Assembly (NCBI RefSeq): GCF_030929555.1
Contig: NZ_JAVFVT010000025.1
Span: forward strand, 40,103-104,102
Reading direction: 5' to 3'
DNA: 64,000 bases
Source of the DNA: Paenibacillus sp. LHD-117
GTDB lineage: Bacteria; Bacillota; Bacilli; Paenibacillales; Paenibacillaceae
Positions within the stretch are counted from its first letter, which is position 1; every line of letters starts with the position of its first letter. Shown one piece after another: positions 28,286 to 37,380 of this stretch. The notes under the pieces were generated by a model. That model had not been told where the DNA came from, did no database searches, and saw only the letters and a list, made by a program, of their open reading frames with translations. The translations under genes were made by a program, and so were the position numbers.

Positions 28286-28690
28286 ATGAAACCAATTGCT
28301 GTTAATGAAACGGCTTTGCGGCCGTATATCGGAAAAACCGTTCAAGCGAGGCTAAGAGACGGGTCACGCATCTACGGAAAAATCAAAGCGCTCAAAAACG
28401 GACGACTCTACTTTTCCACCATCGAGAGAGGTTCGGGTCCCACTTACAATCGCATGAAAAAACGCCATGCCAAACGGAATAAAAACAAAGCGCATGTTTC
28501 CTTCTTCTTCTTCGGCGGTGCCATCGCGCTAGCATTTATTGCCGCGCTGTTCTTCGTACCGTTCGGCTTCGGATTTGGCGGCGGCTTCGGCGGCTGTGGC
28601 TGCGGCGGCGGCTGCGGAGGAGGCTGCGGCGGCTTCGGCGGGGGCTACGGCGGGGGCTACGGCGGGGGCTACGGCGGCGGCTTTTTTTGA
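28286..28690 (+). CDS. Small membrane protein: Sm-like N-terminus, one helix, glycine-rich tail
   Basis: A 134-residue protein I do not recognise. Residues 10-50 (GKTVQARLRDGSRIYGKIKA, then NGRLYF) look like a small beta-barrel of the Sm/LSm kind. A basic stretch (KKRHAKRNKNK, about 58-68) is followed by a hydrophobic segment (about 71-93). The last 40 residues are almost only Gly with Cys, Tyr and Phe, in repeats such as GGCGGGCGGGCGG and GGGYGGGYGGGYGG. GAGGTG precedes the ATG and a strong terminator follows, so it is a single-gene unit. Glycine-rich tails of this kind occur in spore-coat or surface proteins; any such role here is a guess. Confidence 0.8.
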   Translation: MKPIAVNETALRPYIGKTVQARLRDGSRIYGKIKALKNGRLYFSTIERGSGPTYNRMKKRHAKRNKNKAHVSFFFFGGAIALAFIAALFFVPFGFGFGGGFGGCGCGGGCGGGCGGFGGGYGGGYGGGYGGGFF

Positions 28691-28705
28691 CGGATCACTG
28701 AATTT

Positions 28706-28748
28706 AAAAAGAAGGCGGCGCGGATCAATCCTGCGCCGCCTTCTTTTT
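28706..28748. terminator. Strong bidirectional-looking terminator
   Basis: A 16-bp near-perfect hairpin (core GAAGGCGGCGC with GCGCCGCCTTC) flanked by A5 on the left and T5 on the right, 15 bases past the stop of the glycine-rich protein gene. Confidence 0.92.
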
Positions 28749-28953
28749 GTTTGGGTCATAAACATCGGTTCGGCCATACCCTTACTCCTCTCCGATGCCG
28801 ATTAGTTCATATTTCCCCTTTTTCCCCGAAACTAGTTCCATATAACCCCATTTCATAAACTCTAAACTTCGCCATAACATTTCCCGGCATTTTCTTTGTT
28901 ACCTTGAACGAGTCAGGCGAGCATCATAACGATCGAAAGGGTGAACATGGAAC

Positions 28954-31900
28954 ATGAAGAAGACGAAGAAGATAGTGAGCTTCCTGGTTGCCTCGGCTGT
29001 CGCATTCGGGGTGATCAACGTGCACGGCCCGGCCGTCCAAGCCGAGAACGCGGGAGCGAAAACCTTTGCCGTCCACCAAAACGTTGACACCGCCGGTCAT
29101 CGACGGACGAACGGAAGAAGCGTTCTGGACCGTTCAGGAACCGATGACCGTCAAGCTGGGTGAAGGTCCGGCCGCGGAAGGCAGGTTCGGCCTGTTATGG
29201 GATCACGCCTACTTGTACGTTGCGGTAGACGTCGCGGACGACAAACTCGTTCACGACGGAGCCGGTCACTGGTTCGAGCAGGACAATATCGGTCTATTCT
29301 TCGATCCAAGCAACCACAAATCCGCTCCTTTCGTGAACGATGACATGCAGATCGGCATCGGGTACCAGCCGGGAACGTCAACGCCGTCATTCCATTTCGG
29401 CGCGGCTCCCAATCATGCCGGCAAAGACGAAAAAGAAGTGCTTAGAGCGATCCGGAAAACGGATTCGGGCTGGTCGGGCGAAATTGCCGTACCATGGGAG
29501 ATGCTGAATCTGGATCCGAACGTTACCCGCTCGCTTGGTTTCGACATCGGCGTAACCGACCGCGACGATCCTCTGACGCCTGGATCTACCATGATGTGGA
29601 ACGCCTATAACTCAGTCTCGTTCTGGAACGACACGAGCGGTTACGGCAACTTGGCGCTTGACGACAGTTCGCCCGTGAGCGGCCATGTTTCGGATGTGCT
29701 GCTGGAAGAAACGTTCGACGGTTACGCCAGCGGCGAGTCGCCGTACGGCTGGATCTCCGATACGAACGCGGGAAGCGCCCCGATGACCGTGCAAGTGGCC
29801 GAGGACGGCAACGGCAGCTTGTTGTTCGACGGCAATGCGGCTGGCAAGCAAGCCCGGATTTCCGCCCCCGTGCAATGGGATGATTACATCATCGAAGCGG
29901 ATGTCTCGTTCGAAGGCGTTCTGAACGGCGGCAGATGGGCGGCCATCCTATTTAGAGGCGCTTCGAACGGCAAGCAGCCTTACAACCAGATGGCCGTCAG
30001 GCAGAACGGGATGTTCGAGATTGCCTACCGGAAGCCGGACAATAGCTGGTCCGTCCCCGCGAGCGGCCAATGGAAGCAGCCGCTCGAGTTAAACAAAATC
30101 TATACCTTGAAGGTCCGAGCGGTAGGCAACAACGTAAAAGAATACATAAAATCGCCGGAGGATGCCAATTACGAGCTGCTGATGGACCAAACGTTGACAG
30201 CCAATCTGCTGAAGCGCGGCAAAGTAGGCTTCCAAGCGGATCAGAGCAAAGTGCGGTTCGACAACCTGAAGGTCACGCGCGTGTATGCGGTAGGCTTGGA
30301 AGGATCATTGCCCGACACGCTGGAGGCGTTGACCGGGCCGGTCGAGCTCTCGTTCTCCGCTTCATTCTCGGACGGCATTCATGATCCGGTTCCTTCGGAG
30401 AAAGTGAAGCTATATACATCGGACGATACCGTCATACAAATCATCGATCATCGTCTGTATCCCGTCGGCCCGGGACAGGCGACCGTGACGGCCGTCTACG
30501 GTAATGTCCGGACGGAACGGCAAATCGAGGTAACGCCTTCGGCGACGGGTCCGCAGATCACGGCGCTTGATCATGCTGAAGGTTACTTGCTCGCGGACGC
30601 GGGTTCGGCGATCGGGCTTTCCGACATTACGTTCCAGGCGAAATTTAACGATCTGACAAGCGGTCAAGTGACAGGCGATCGATTGGAGTGGAATTCGGCC
30701 AGCCCGAACGTATACGTGGATGGCGGAAAGCTGAACGTGCTTGAGAAAGGGGTGCACACGGTAACGGCGAAGTCCGGAGCCGCGACGGTTACTTTGCTGG
30801 TCGTAGCGAAGGCCACGACGGAGCACGAGTACGTTCTGTACGAAGAAAACTTCGACGAAACGACCGACGGGACGCTGCCGACCGGCTGGAGAAGAATAGA
30901 AGGCGCTACGGCCTCCAATGCCGCGGTATCGTCCGGCGCCTTCGTGATGGACGCCCTCGCGGCGCCGAACAATCCGTCCCGGGTGCTGCTGCCCGACTAC
31001 TTGAAGCTGTTCGGCAATTATTTGATCGAAGCGGATATGACCCATATGGAAGCAAACGATAACGCCAGATGGCATTCGCTTATGTTCCGAATCCAGAATG
31101 CCGATTACCCTTATTACCAAATGGCCGTCAGGCAAAACGCAACCGCGGTGAACGGCGTGGAATTCGCGGAGAGAACGCCCGCGAACGGCTGGAACGTCAT
31201 GGACAAAGGCTCGCACACCGAAGCCATCGCGGCAGGCAAGATGTATCGTTACGCCGTGAAAGCCTACGGGAACCGTGTCCAGGAATGGATCGACGGAACG
31301 CTTGTCGTCAACTCGGATACGGCAACGGCATACGCCAAGGGCGGAATCGGCCTGCAGGCGAACGGCAGCAAGCTGAAGGCCGACAATATAAAGGTCACAT
31401 TGCTTACAAAGCCGCTTCCTCCCATGCCGGCCGAAAAGTTCGTTAACGTCTCCGAGCCGGATACGCGAGTCGCGATGGCGCCGTCCGTCATTGCGGAGAT
31501 CGATACGATCGATCAATGGAAGCGGCTGACCGCAGACGGAGCGACCGACTTGCCCGCTACGGTAATTCTGCATGTCAACCGCAATTTGGATGTGACCGAA
31601 GGACAAGGAAGGAAGACGATCGGGAGTCTAGATGACGTCCTAAAGGCTTTGAACAATCTGATGATTCCCGCCTTTTACGTCGAGGATGAACGTACCGTCA
31701 GCCGTCTTGCCGATTATTTGAGATCGAACGGCGTGGAGGATGCTTTCGTCATATCGGATCAACCCGAACTCGTGAAGCTGGCCAGAGAAGCGTACCCGAT
31801 CGCGAGAGGCATCGTGGAGTTCGACGTGAAAGGGAAAGGCGGCCGGTTATCGGAGCAGCAGCTCATGGACATCCGCCGCACGACCAATCGGAGCATGGCG

Positions 31901-33124
31901 AGAATCGCTCTCCTTCCGCAGGATGCGGCTACGACCGAGCAGGTCGCTTATCTGCAAGAGAGGTTGATTACCGTTTGGGCGAAGGAAGAGGAGAAGCGGG
32001 ATGACGAGCGTATCGTCATGCACCGTCTGATTGCCCGCGGAGTGAACGGCATCGTGACCGACTCTCCCGCGTCAGCCATTCGTGCCCTCGAAGCCTACGA
32101 CCACGGATTGGCGCTGGTCCGCAAGCCCATCATCGTCGCGCATCGCGGCATTCCGTCGCTAGCGCCCGAGAACACGATGGAAGGATTTAAGCTGGCCTAT
32201 GAATATGGGGCCGACGTGCTCGAGAACGATATCTTCCTCTCGAAGGACGGACATCTCGTCATCATGCACGATCCGACCTTGGACCGAACAACGACGGGGA
32301 CCGGCAACGTCGAGGACTATACGCTCGAGCAGCTTAAATCGTTCAAAGCAAACAAACAATTTCCGCAAGCCTACCCCGACGCCCGGATTCCGACGCTCGC
32401 CGAGGTGTTCGATGCGTTCAAGGGCAAGGACGTGCAGCATTTCGTGGAGATCAAGAGCTACAAGCCGGAAATCGTCGATGCTCTCGTGAAGCTCATAAAG
32501 GAGAAGCGGGTGGAAAACCAGGTTTCCGTCATCTCGTTCAACGACGCGCAGCTGAAGCGGTTAGGCGGGCTGATGCCCGAAATGTCGATCGGCTTCCTCA
32601 CCGGCGGCTACGCGAACGAGGCGAACGTCAACAAGTCGCTAAGGGAAACGTTGAAAGTCATACAGAACCTGGACTCGACGTTCAATTCGAGCTATCCGGG
32701 CATTGGGCCCAAATTTATGGAAGCCGCCAAACACCGCGGTATTACCCTCTGGCCGTGGACGTTCCGAAATCTGGACGAAACGGTGCGTTATTACGGCATG
32801 GGCACGCACAGTCTAACGACGGATTACGCGCAATGGGCATCGGACTGGGCGGTGAAGCTGGCTCCGGAGAAGACGGAGTACAAAATAAAAAAAGGCGAAA
32901 TGGTTCGAGTATCCGCGATCGCGGAAACCCAGCTTGGCAAAACAAACAAAGTCTCGCCGGAAATCGTCGTCATCGATGGCGGTTCATCCATAAAGGTCGA
33001 AGGAAATGAAATCGTCGGCGTCAAAAAAGGAACGGCTCGCGTCATGTTCAGGCATACGTCGAATCTGAACCCCTCGACCCCTTACGACCTGTATTCGGAG
33101 CCGGTGGAAATTAGGGTCCGTTAA
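28954..33124 (+). CDS. Secreted multidomain glycerophosphodiester phosphodiesterase with CBM9; frameshift after the signal peptide
   Basis: The ATG at 28954 opens a clean signal peptide (MKKTKKIVSFLVASAVAFG to AVQAENAG) in one frame. The mature protein continues in the next frame from about 29066 (1352 codons). Removing one A from the A4 run at 29078-29081 joins them as AVHQTLTPPVIDG. In numbering from 29066 the domains are: CBM9 (about 8-205), LamG-like 1 (213-410), Ig-like modules (413-585), LamG-like 2 (588-785), a degenerate GDPD-like barrel (790-1010), and an intact GDPD barrel (1020-1260) with IIVAHRGIPSLAPENT, then ENDIFLSKDGHLVIMHDPT and LDRTT, and a C-terminal Ig-like module. By family it hydrolyses glycerophosphodiesters or teichoic-acid-like polymers outside the cell. 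Without the frameshift repair, translation from TTG 29066 would give an unsecreted product. Confidence 0.78.
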
Positions 33125-33135
33125 GCATCGGAAAA

Positions 33136-33159
33136 AAAGCCGTCCTCCGGGACGGCTTT
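33136..33159. terminator. Terminator between converging genes
   Basis: A 10-bp stem (AAAGCCGTCC with GGACGGCTTT) and a 4-base loop, 11 bases past the phosphodiesterase stop and 21 bases past the stop of the converging YdaK-like gene. It has an A-run on one side and a T-rich stretch on the other, so it can serve both strands. Confidence 0.85.
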
Positions 33160-33180
33160 ATTTCCTTTTAAAACAACCTC

Positions 33181-34047
33181 TTAAACGTCATACTCCAGCT
33201 GCTTCCTGGCTTTGTCGATAAAATCGAGGGGCGACTCCACCGTCTCCGCGTCATATTCGTACTCGCCTATGCGGAGCTGGAGCTCGACCCGATAGCCGCC
33301 CTCGCTGTCCCTTTCATAGAAACGAGCGAGATTGCCGCGGAGACGGTCCGCGACGACCTTCCCCCCGTCCATGTCCGAGAACAGCAGCAATCCCCACGTG
33401 GCGTTCTCCTTGTCCAGCATGTACAACAAATCATTGCCGCGAATACTGGTTTCGCTCAGCTCGGATAACCGGATGAGCACATCCGTTACCCCGTCTTCGG
33501 TAATCAACCGGCGGACGTCGCTCCAGTAGCGCACCTGCATGACAAGCAGCGTGAGCGGGATGGCGTAGCGGGTGGACAGCGCCATGTACACGGTCGCATC
33601 CTTTTGGAAGGAGAGGCTGTTGCGCAGGTTGGTGTTCTGATCCATCGTCGCTACCTTCGCATTCGCTTCCTTGAGCGATTCGTTCTGTGCCTGCAATCGC
33701 TTCATCCCGCTCGTCATCAGCCATATGGCCGCCGTGTAGAGCGGCGTCATCAGCAGCCAGAAGTAAGTCTGGCCCGTTACGGTATTCCCGATTGCTACGG
33801 ATTGATACAACGTGTACGTTCCGTACGCGAAGATAAACACCATATTCAGAACAAGCCCGGTCGTCACGCCCGTGAAATAAACGAGTATGCCGATCATGAA
33901 CGCGGCATTCAGGAACAAAATGTTTTGGATATACGCGTCCGGCTGCCCCGATACGAACAAAATGCCGACAAAACAGAGGATGACGAACAGCAGGAACCCT
34001 GCGTCGGACATGTAGCCGCCAGCGTTACGTTTCATTGCCGCCACCAC
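33181..34047 (-). CDS. ydaK: YdaK/PssE-like c-di-GMP receptor with degenerate GGDEF domain
   Basis: A 288-residue membrane protein. About four hydrophobic segments (17-112) precede a short coiled coil and a GGDEF-fold domain (about 125-285). The catalytic GGDEF motif is lost, with KENATW in its place near 213-218, but the upstream inhibitory-site motif RxxD is kept as RGND (203-206). That is the pattern of a c-di-GMP receptor, as in B. subtilis YdaK, and not of a cyclase. It overlaps the BcsB-like gene and is last in the exopolysaccharide operon. The start is uncertain: GTG 34047 or 34044 has AAGGA close by, and ATG 34035 is also possible. Its likely job is to activate the glycosyltransferase when c-di-GMP is high. 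Confidence 0.85.
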   Translation of the reverse strand: MVAAMKRNAGGYMSDAGFLLFVILCFVGILFVSGQPDAYIQNILFLNAAFMIGILVYFTGVTTGLVLNMVFIFAYGTYTLYQSVAIGNTVTGQTYFWLLMTPLYTAAIWLMTSGMKRLQAQNESLKEANAKVATMDQNTNLRNSLSFQKDATVYMALSTRYAIPLTLLVMQVRYWSDVRRLITEDGVTDVLIRLSELSETSIRGNDLLYMLDKENATWGLLLFSDMDGGKVVADRLRGNLARFYERDSEGGYRVELQLRIGEYEYDAETVESPLDFIDKARKQLEYDV

Positions 34048-36097
34048 GCTTCCTTCGGTATTTGCGCGCCAGCAGCAACAGCGACATCAATACCAGGACA
34101 AGCACCAGAGCGGCGGCCGTCAAAAATTGAAGCACGTCCTCCCGCTCCAGGACGCTCTCGAGCGTACGCTCCGGCCCGTCTTCGGCCTCCGGTTTGAACC
34201 GGTACGGCTCTACCGTGCCGTCCTTGTCCGCAAGCACGGCGTCGCCCCATATCTTCCAACTCTCCGCTTCGGAAGCCATCAGCCGCGAGGCCAAATAAAC
34301 GGATTCGCTTCCAGGACCGGTGACGGCCAGGAAGCCGTGCCCCTTCCCGTAAGGCGACTCCAGCAATTGCAGCGTTCCAAGCCGCGAACCGTATTCGGGA
34401 TCGATGCTTTTTTTCTCGTTCGGCAGAAACGTACGCCCATCTTCGGTGAAACGGAAAAATAAGTCGCCGTTGACGTCCCGGATCAAAGCGTTCTCCTCGT
34501 AACTGCCGACGGCGATGACGTTGCGATCCTTCCAGGCGCCGGGATTGTCACCGTCTTCATAGAACCGGAGCTCGCCCGCGTTGCTCTCCGCGTATTGCCC
34601 CAGCAGGCTGAAGAGATTCGAGACCGCGCCCAGAACGTTGCGGTCCTTGTCCCGCGGGAGCACGACCGCAACCTTATGGAAGATGCCGTCCCGAATGAAC
34701 GGATAGGGGTAATTGTCGAGCAGCAGGTCGGTGCGGTCCAGCGTATTCAATTGCATCGCCGAATCTTCGCCTACGTAAGCCCAAGGCATCTCTTCGCCGT
34801 TCCTTGCGCAATAGTCGCTCTTCAGCACCAGGTCGAACGCCGCCGTCACCGAGAAATTACCCGTCACGTTCATGTTCTTCGGAATCGGCAGCGTCAACGA
34901 ATCGCCGTCAGCCCATTCCTCGCTCAGCTTCTTGCTGCCGATCGGCTTGTCGTCGATCAGGACGGTCAACATAGACCGGTTGAAATCCAGATTCTTGGCA
35001 TACCGGAAGTCCAGCCTGATCTTGCTCGATTCCGCAATCGAGCGATTCGCCGGCAAGGAAACGAAATAGGTGCGGAATTGATGATGCGCGCCCACCAGCT
35101 TATCCCCGGCTTCCGTCAGCTTAAAGGTCCGGTTAACGGATACGGCCGGCGTGGCGACGTCCGTCTCGTCCGTGACCGACAGCGTATCGCGGTCAAGCTG
35201 GGAAACCAGATCCTGGTTGACAAGCAGCCGCCCCGCCTTCTCGAGCAGCGCCGGATCGTCCGACGTGACGAGAAGCATATGCCCCGTGTTCGTCTTGAGC
35301 AGCCGGATGAGCGCTTCCCCGCCATTCATGGGCTCGTCGATCAAGTTAAGCAGCTCGGGGGACAGATGCTCCCGGAGCGATACCGCCACGACGAAGGGAA
35401 GTGACTTCCAGCTCTCTTCCGAGAAGGACTCGAGCGGAATCGGCTTCTCCATCGAGGCGCTTGCTTTCGCGAATCCGGCTATGGCGTTCGCCGCTGCTTC
35501 CAGCTCGGCGTTCGCTGCATCGTCCGGCACGACGACGACGCGACGCTCCAAGCTTGCGGCTTCCATGCCGGCGAAGCGATGGTAGAAGTCCCGGATCGTC
35601 CCGTCCAGCGGCTTCGCCGAATAATCGATTTCGGCGGCCGACGACCTGAGCACTTGAAACCAATTATCCCGGTAGTCTTCGGGAACGCAGCCTTCTTCGA
35701 CATCGCGCGTGCGAACGCCGCCCTGAATGGTGAGTGCGTTCGAGCCAGGAACCAGCAGCCGTGTCGGAACGGGCACTCGCAGGCTGACCGTGCGGTTTTC
35801 GCTCCGTTCGGGCCGGAAGGAGTGGAACGGCGTTCCGTTCATCAGCAGCGTGACGCTGGATTGCTCCATTCGGGCAAGCGGAGTCGCCCGGTAGTCCAGC
35901 CTGAGCCACGCGCCTTCGACCGTCCAGTAGTCGGGGATCTGAATGTAGCTTTGGCCCCAAGACATCGCTCCCCGCAACGAAATGTCCTCCGCGGACAAAG
36001 CCGTGGAATAACGTTCGGCGTTCGCGCCGTCCGTTCCGATCGGCAGCAGCAGCTGCAATATCAAACCTATTCCGGCAAGCCATGCCGCTTTGCGCAT
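34025..36097 (-). CDS. ydaN: BcsB-like exopolysaccharide export/regulatory subunit (YdaN type)
   Basis: A 690-residue protein with a signal peptide (about 1-27), a long extracytoplasmic region and one C-terminal helix (about 655-680) ending in RKYRRKRGGG. The beta-rich repeats QSYIQIPDYWTVEGAWLRLD, LMNGTPFHSFRPERSENR and VLIDDKPIGSKKL match the carbohydrate-binding and flavodoxin-like domain pairs of the cellulose synthase subunit B family. It lies directly after the BcsA-like glycosyltransferase (17-base gap), as BcsB follows BcsA, and corresponds to YdaN of B. subtilis or Listeria Pss. It would hold the nascent polymer at the outer face of the membrane. GAGAGGAG precedes the ATG. Confidence 0.88.
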   Translation of the reverse strand: MRKAAWLAGIGLILQLLLPIGTDGANAERYSTALSAEDISLRGAMSWGQSYIQIPDYWTVEGAWLRLDYRATPLARMEQSSVTLLMNGTPFHSFRPERSENRTVSLRVPVPTRLLVPGSNALTIQGGVRTRDVEEGCVPEDYRDNWFQVLRSSAAEIDYSAKPLDGTIRDFYHRFAGMEAASLERRVVVVPDDAANAELEAAANAIAGFAKASASMEKPIPLESFSEESWKSLPFVVAVSLREHLSPELLNLIDEPMNGGEALIRLLKTNTGHMLLVTSDDPALLEKAGRLLVNQDLVSQLDRDTLSVTDETDVATPAVSVNRTFKLTEAGDKLVGAHHQFRTYFVSLPANRSIAESSKIRLDFRYAKNLDFNRSMLTVLIDDKPIGSKKLSEEWADGDSLTLPIPKNMNVTGNFSVTAAFDLVLKSDYCARNGEEMPWAYVGEDSAMQLNTLDRTDLLLDNYPYPFIRDGIFHKVAVVLPRDKDRNVLGAVSNLFSLLGQYAESNAGELRFYEDGDNPGAWKDRNVIAVGSYEENALIRDVNGDLFFRFTEDGRTFLPNEKKSIDPEYGSRLGTLQLLESPYGKGHGFLAVTGPGSESVYLASRLMASEAESWKIWGDAVLADKDGTVEPYRFKPEAEDGPERTLESVLEREDVLQFLTAAALVLVLVLMSLLLLARKYRRKRGGGNET

Positions 36098-36113
36098 CCC
36101 AATCGGCTCCTCT

Positions 36114-37364
36114 CTAATACCGTTCCGTCTTGTACCACTTCGTCTCCCGCTTACGGACCTTATCCTTCAGGTAAACGTATAGGCCGTACGCCGCGACAGC
36201 CAACCATAACTGGCAGTACGTCACGTACATGAGCGCGATCAGCCATAGATTGGAGAGACTCAGCTCGCCTTTCTCGGTCGTCAGCGTAATGAACGTGCCC
36301 ACGATGAACAACACGACGGCGAGCGTCCACAAGAGCGAACTGAAGCCCGCGATCGTCGTATAGACAAGTCCGAGCGCATGCAGCACCAGCAGCGTATCGG
36401 ACATGATGAGGGAGGTTAGCAGCAGAAAGTAGATCGATAAAAAATAAACCAGATCGAACCGGATCGCCTTCCCTCTGCGGTCGAACAGCAGCGGGATGTT
36501 TTTGACGATGACATAAATGTTTCCCTTGGCCCATCTCGCTCGTTGCTTGAACCATACCGGAAGCGTCTGCGGTTCTTGCTCCCATGTGACGGACTTGGGC
36601 TGGAATTTGATCCGGTAGCCCATCTGATAGATGCGGAAGCTGATTTCCGTATCCTCTGCCAGCGCTTTGACATCCCATCCGCCGATCTCCTCCAGAATAT
36701 TTTTTCTCACGATGAAATTGGTGCCCGGTATGGTGCACAGCTTGAACAGCATCCACCGGCCCGCTTGAGCCATCCATTGGAAGGACAACGTTTCGATGTT
36801 GATAAAACGCGTCAGAAGGCTGGCGCTGCGGTTCCGCGTCCGGAACTTGCCGATCGCCGCTCCGAGCGAATCGTCCCGAAGCAGCTCCGAGACAAGATAG
36901 GGCAGCGCCTTCCGCTCCGGCGTATTGTCCGCGTCGTAGATGGCGATCAGCTCGCCTCTGCTGTGCCGGAAGCCGATATTCAGCGCGTTCGATTTGCCTT
37001 TCCCCCCCGTGACGGAATCCGTGTTCAAGACGATCAAGTTCCGCCCCGCATGTTTCTCTTGCAGCCTAGCAAGCCTAGCGGCGCTGTCGTCGGAGGAGTT
37101 GTCGTTAATGACGATGATCTCGTAACGGCCTTGCGGATAGTCGAACGCCAGCAGCGATTCCACCGTCGCCACGATGACCTTCGCCTCGTTATGCGCGGGT
37201 ACCATTACGCTGACGAACGGCGCATCGCCGGTTAACGTCTGCTCCGGCTCCCGTTCGCATTTCATATAATACCAGTATCCGGCAATGATCAGGACGACAT
37301 TCACGAGCAGCAGGGACCAGATGCAGAACACCGCGATGACCATCAAGATATCCGCTGCCGTCAT
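36114..37364 (-). CDS. ydaM: Processive family 2 glycosyltransferase (YdaM/BcsA-like)
   Basis: A 416-residue membrane glycosyltransferase. An N-terminal helix (about 8-30) is followed by a GT-A domain with VSVMVPAHNE, the metal-binding DAD (144-146), the catalytic ED (237-238) in ALAEDTEISFR, and QRARW (274-278), the QxxRW motif of processive beta-glycan synthases. C-terminal helices (about 300-400) form the translocation channel. It lacks a PilZ domain, so c-di-GMP control must come through another protein, plausibly the YdaK-like neighbour. AAAGGAGG stands before ATG 37364. The polymer is unknown. Confidence 0.93.
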   Translation of the reverse strand: MTAADILMVIAVFCIWSLLLVNVVLIIAGYWYYMKCEREPEQTLTGDAPFVSVMVPAHNEAKVIVATVESLLAFDYPQGRYEIIVINDNSSDDSAARLARLQEKHAGRNLIVLNTDSVTGGKGKSNALNIGFRHSRGELIAIYDADNTPERKALPYLVSELLRDDSLGAAIGKFRTRNRSASLLTRFINIETLSFQWMAQAGRWMLFKLCTIPGTNFIVRKNILEEIGGWDVKALAEDTEISFRIYQMGYRIKFQPKSVTWEQEPQTLPVWFKQRARWAKGNIYVIVKNIPLLFDRRGKAIRFDLVYFLSIYFLLLTSLIMSDTLLVLHALGLVYTTIAGFSSLLWTLAVVLFIVGTFITLTTEKGELSLSNLWLIALMYVTYCQLWLAVAAYGLYVYLKDKVRKRETKWYKTERY

Positions 37365-37380
37365 CGGCCGCCCCTCCTTT

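Noticed and set aside
28600..28690. GGC/TGC/TAC repeats considered as a tandem repeat or CRISPR-like array
   Set aside because: They are in-frame glycine-rich codons; no spacer pattern and no cas genes nearby.
28529..28805. Alanine-rich frames on both strands around the glycine-rich tail
   Set aside because: Frame-shifted readings of the GGC-rich repeat that codes for the glycine tail.
30410..31606. 398-codon minus-strand frame inside the phosphodiesterase gene
   Set aside because: Shadow frame of the LamG/Ig region; no start signals and Arg-rich composition.
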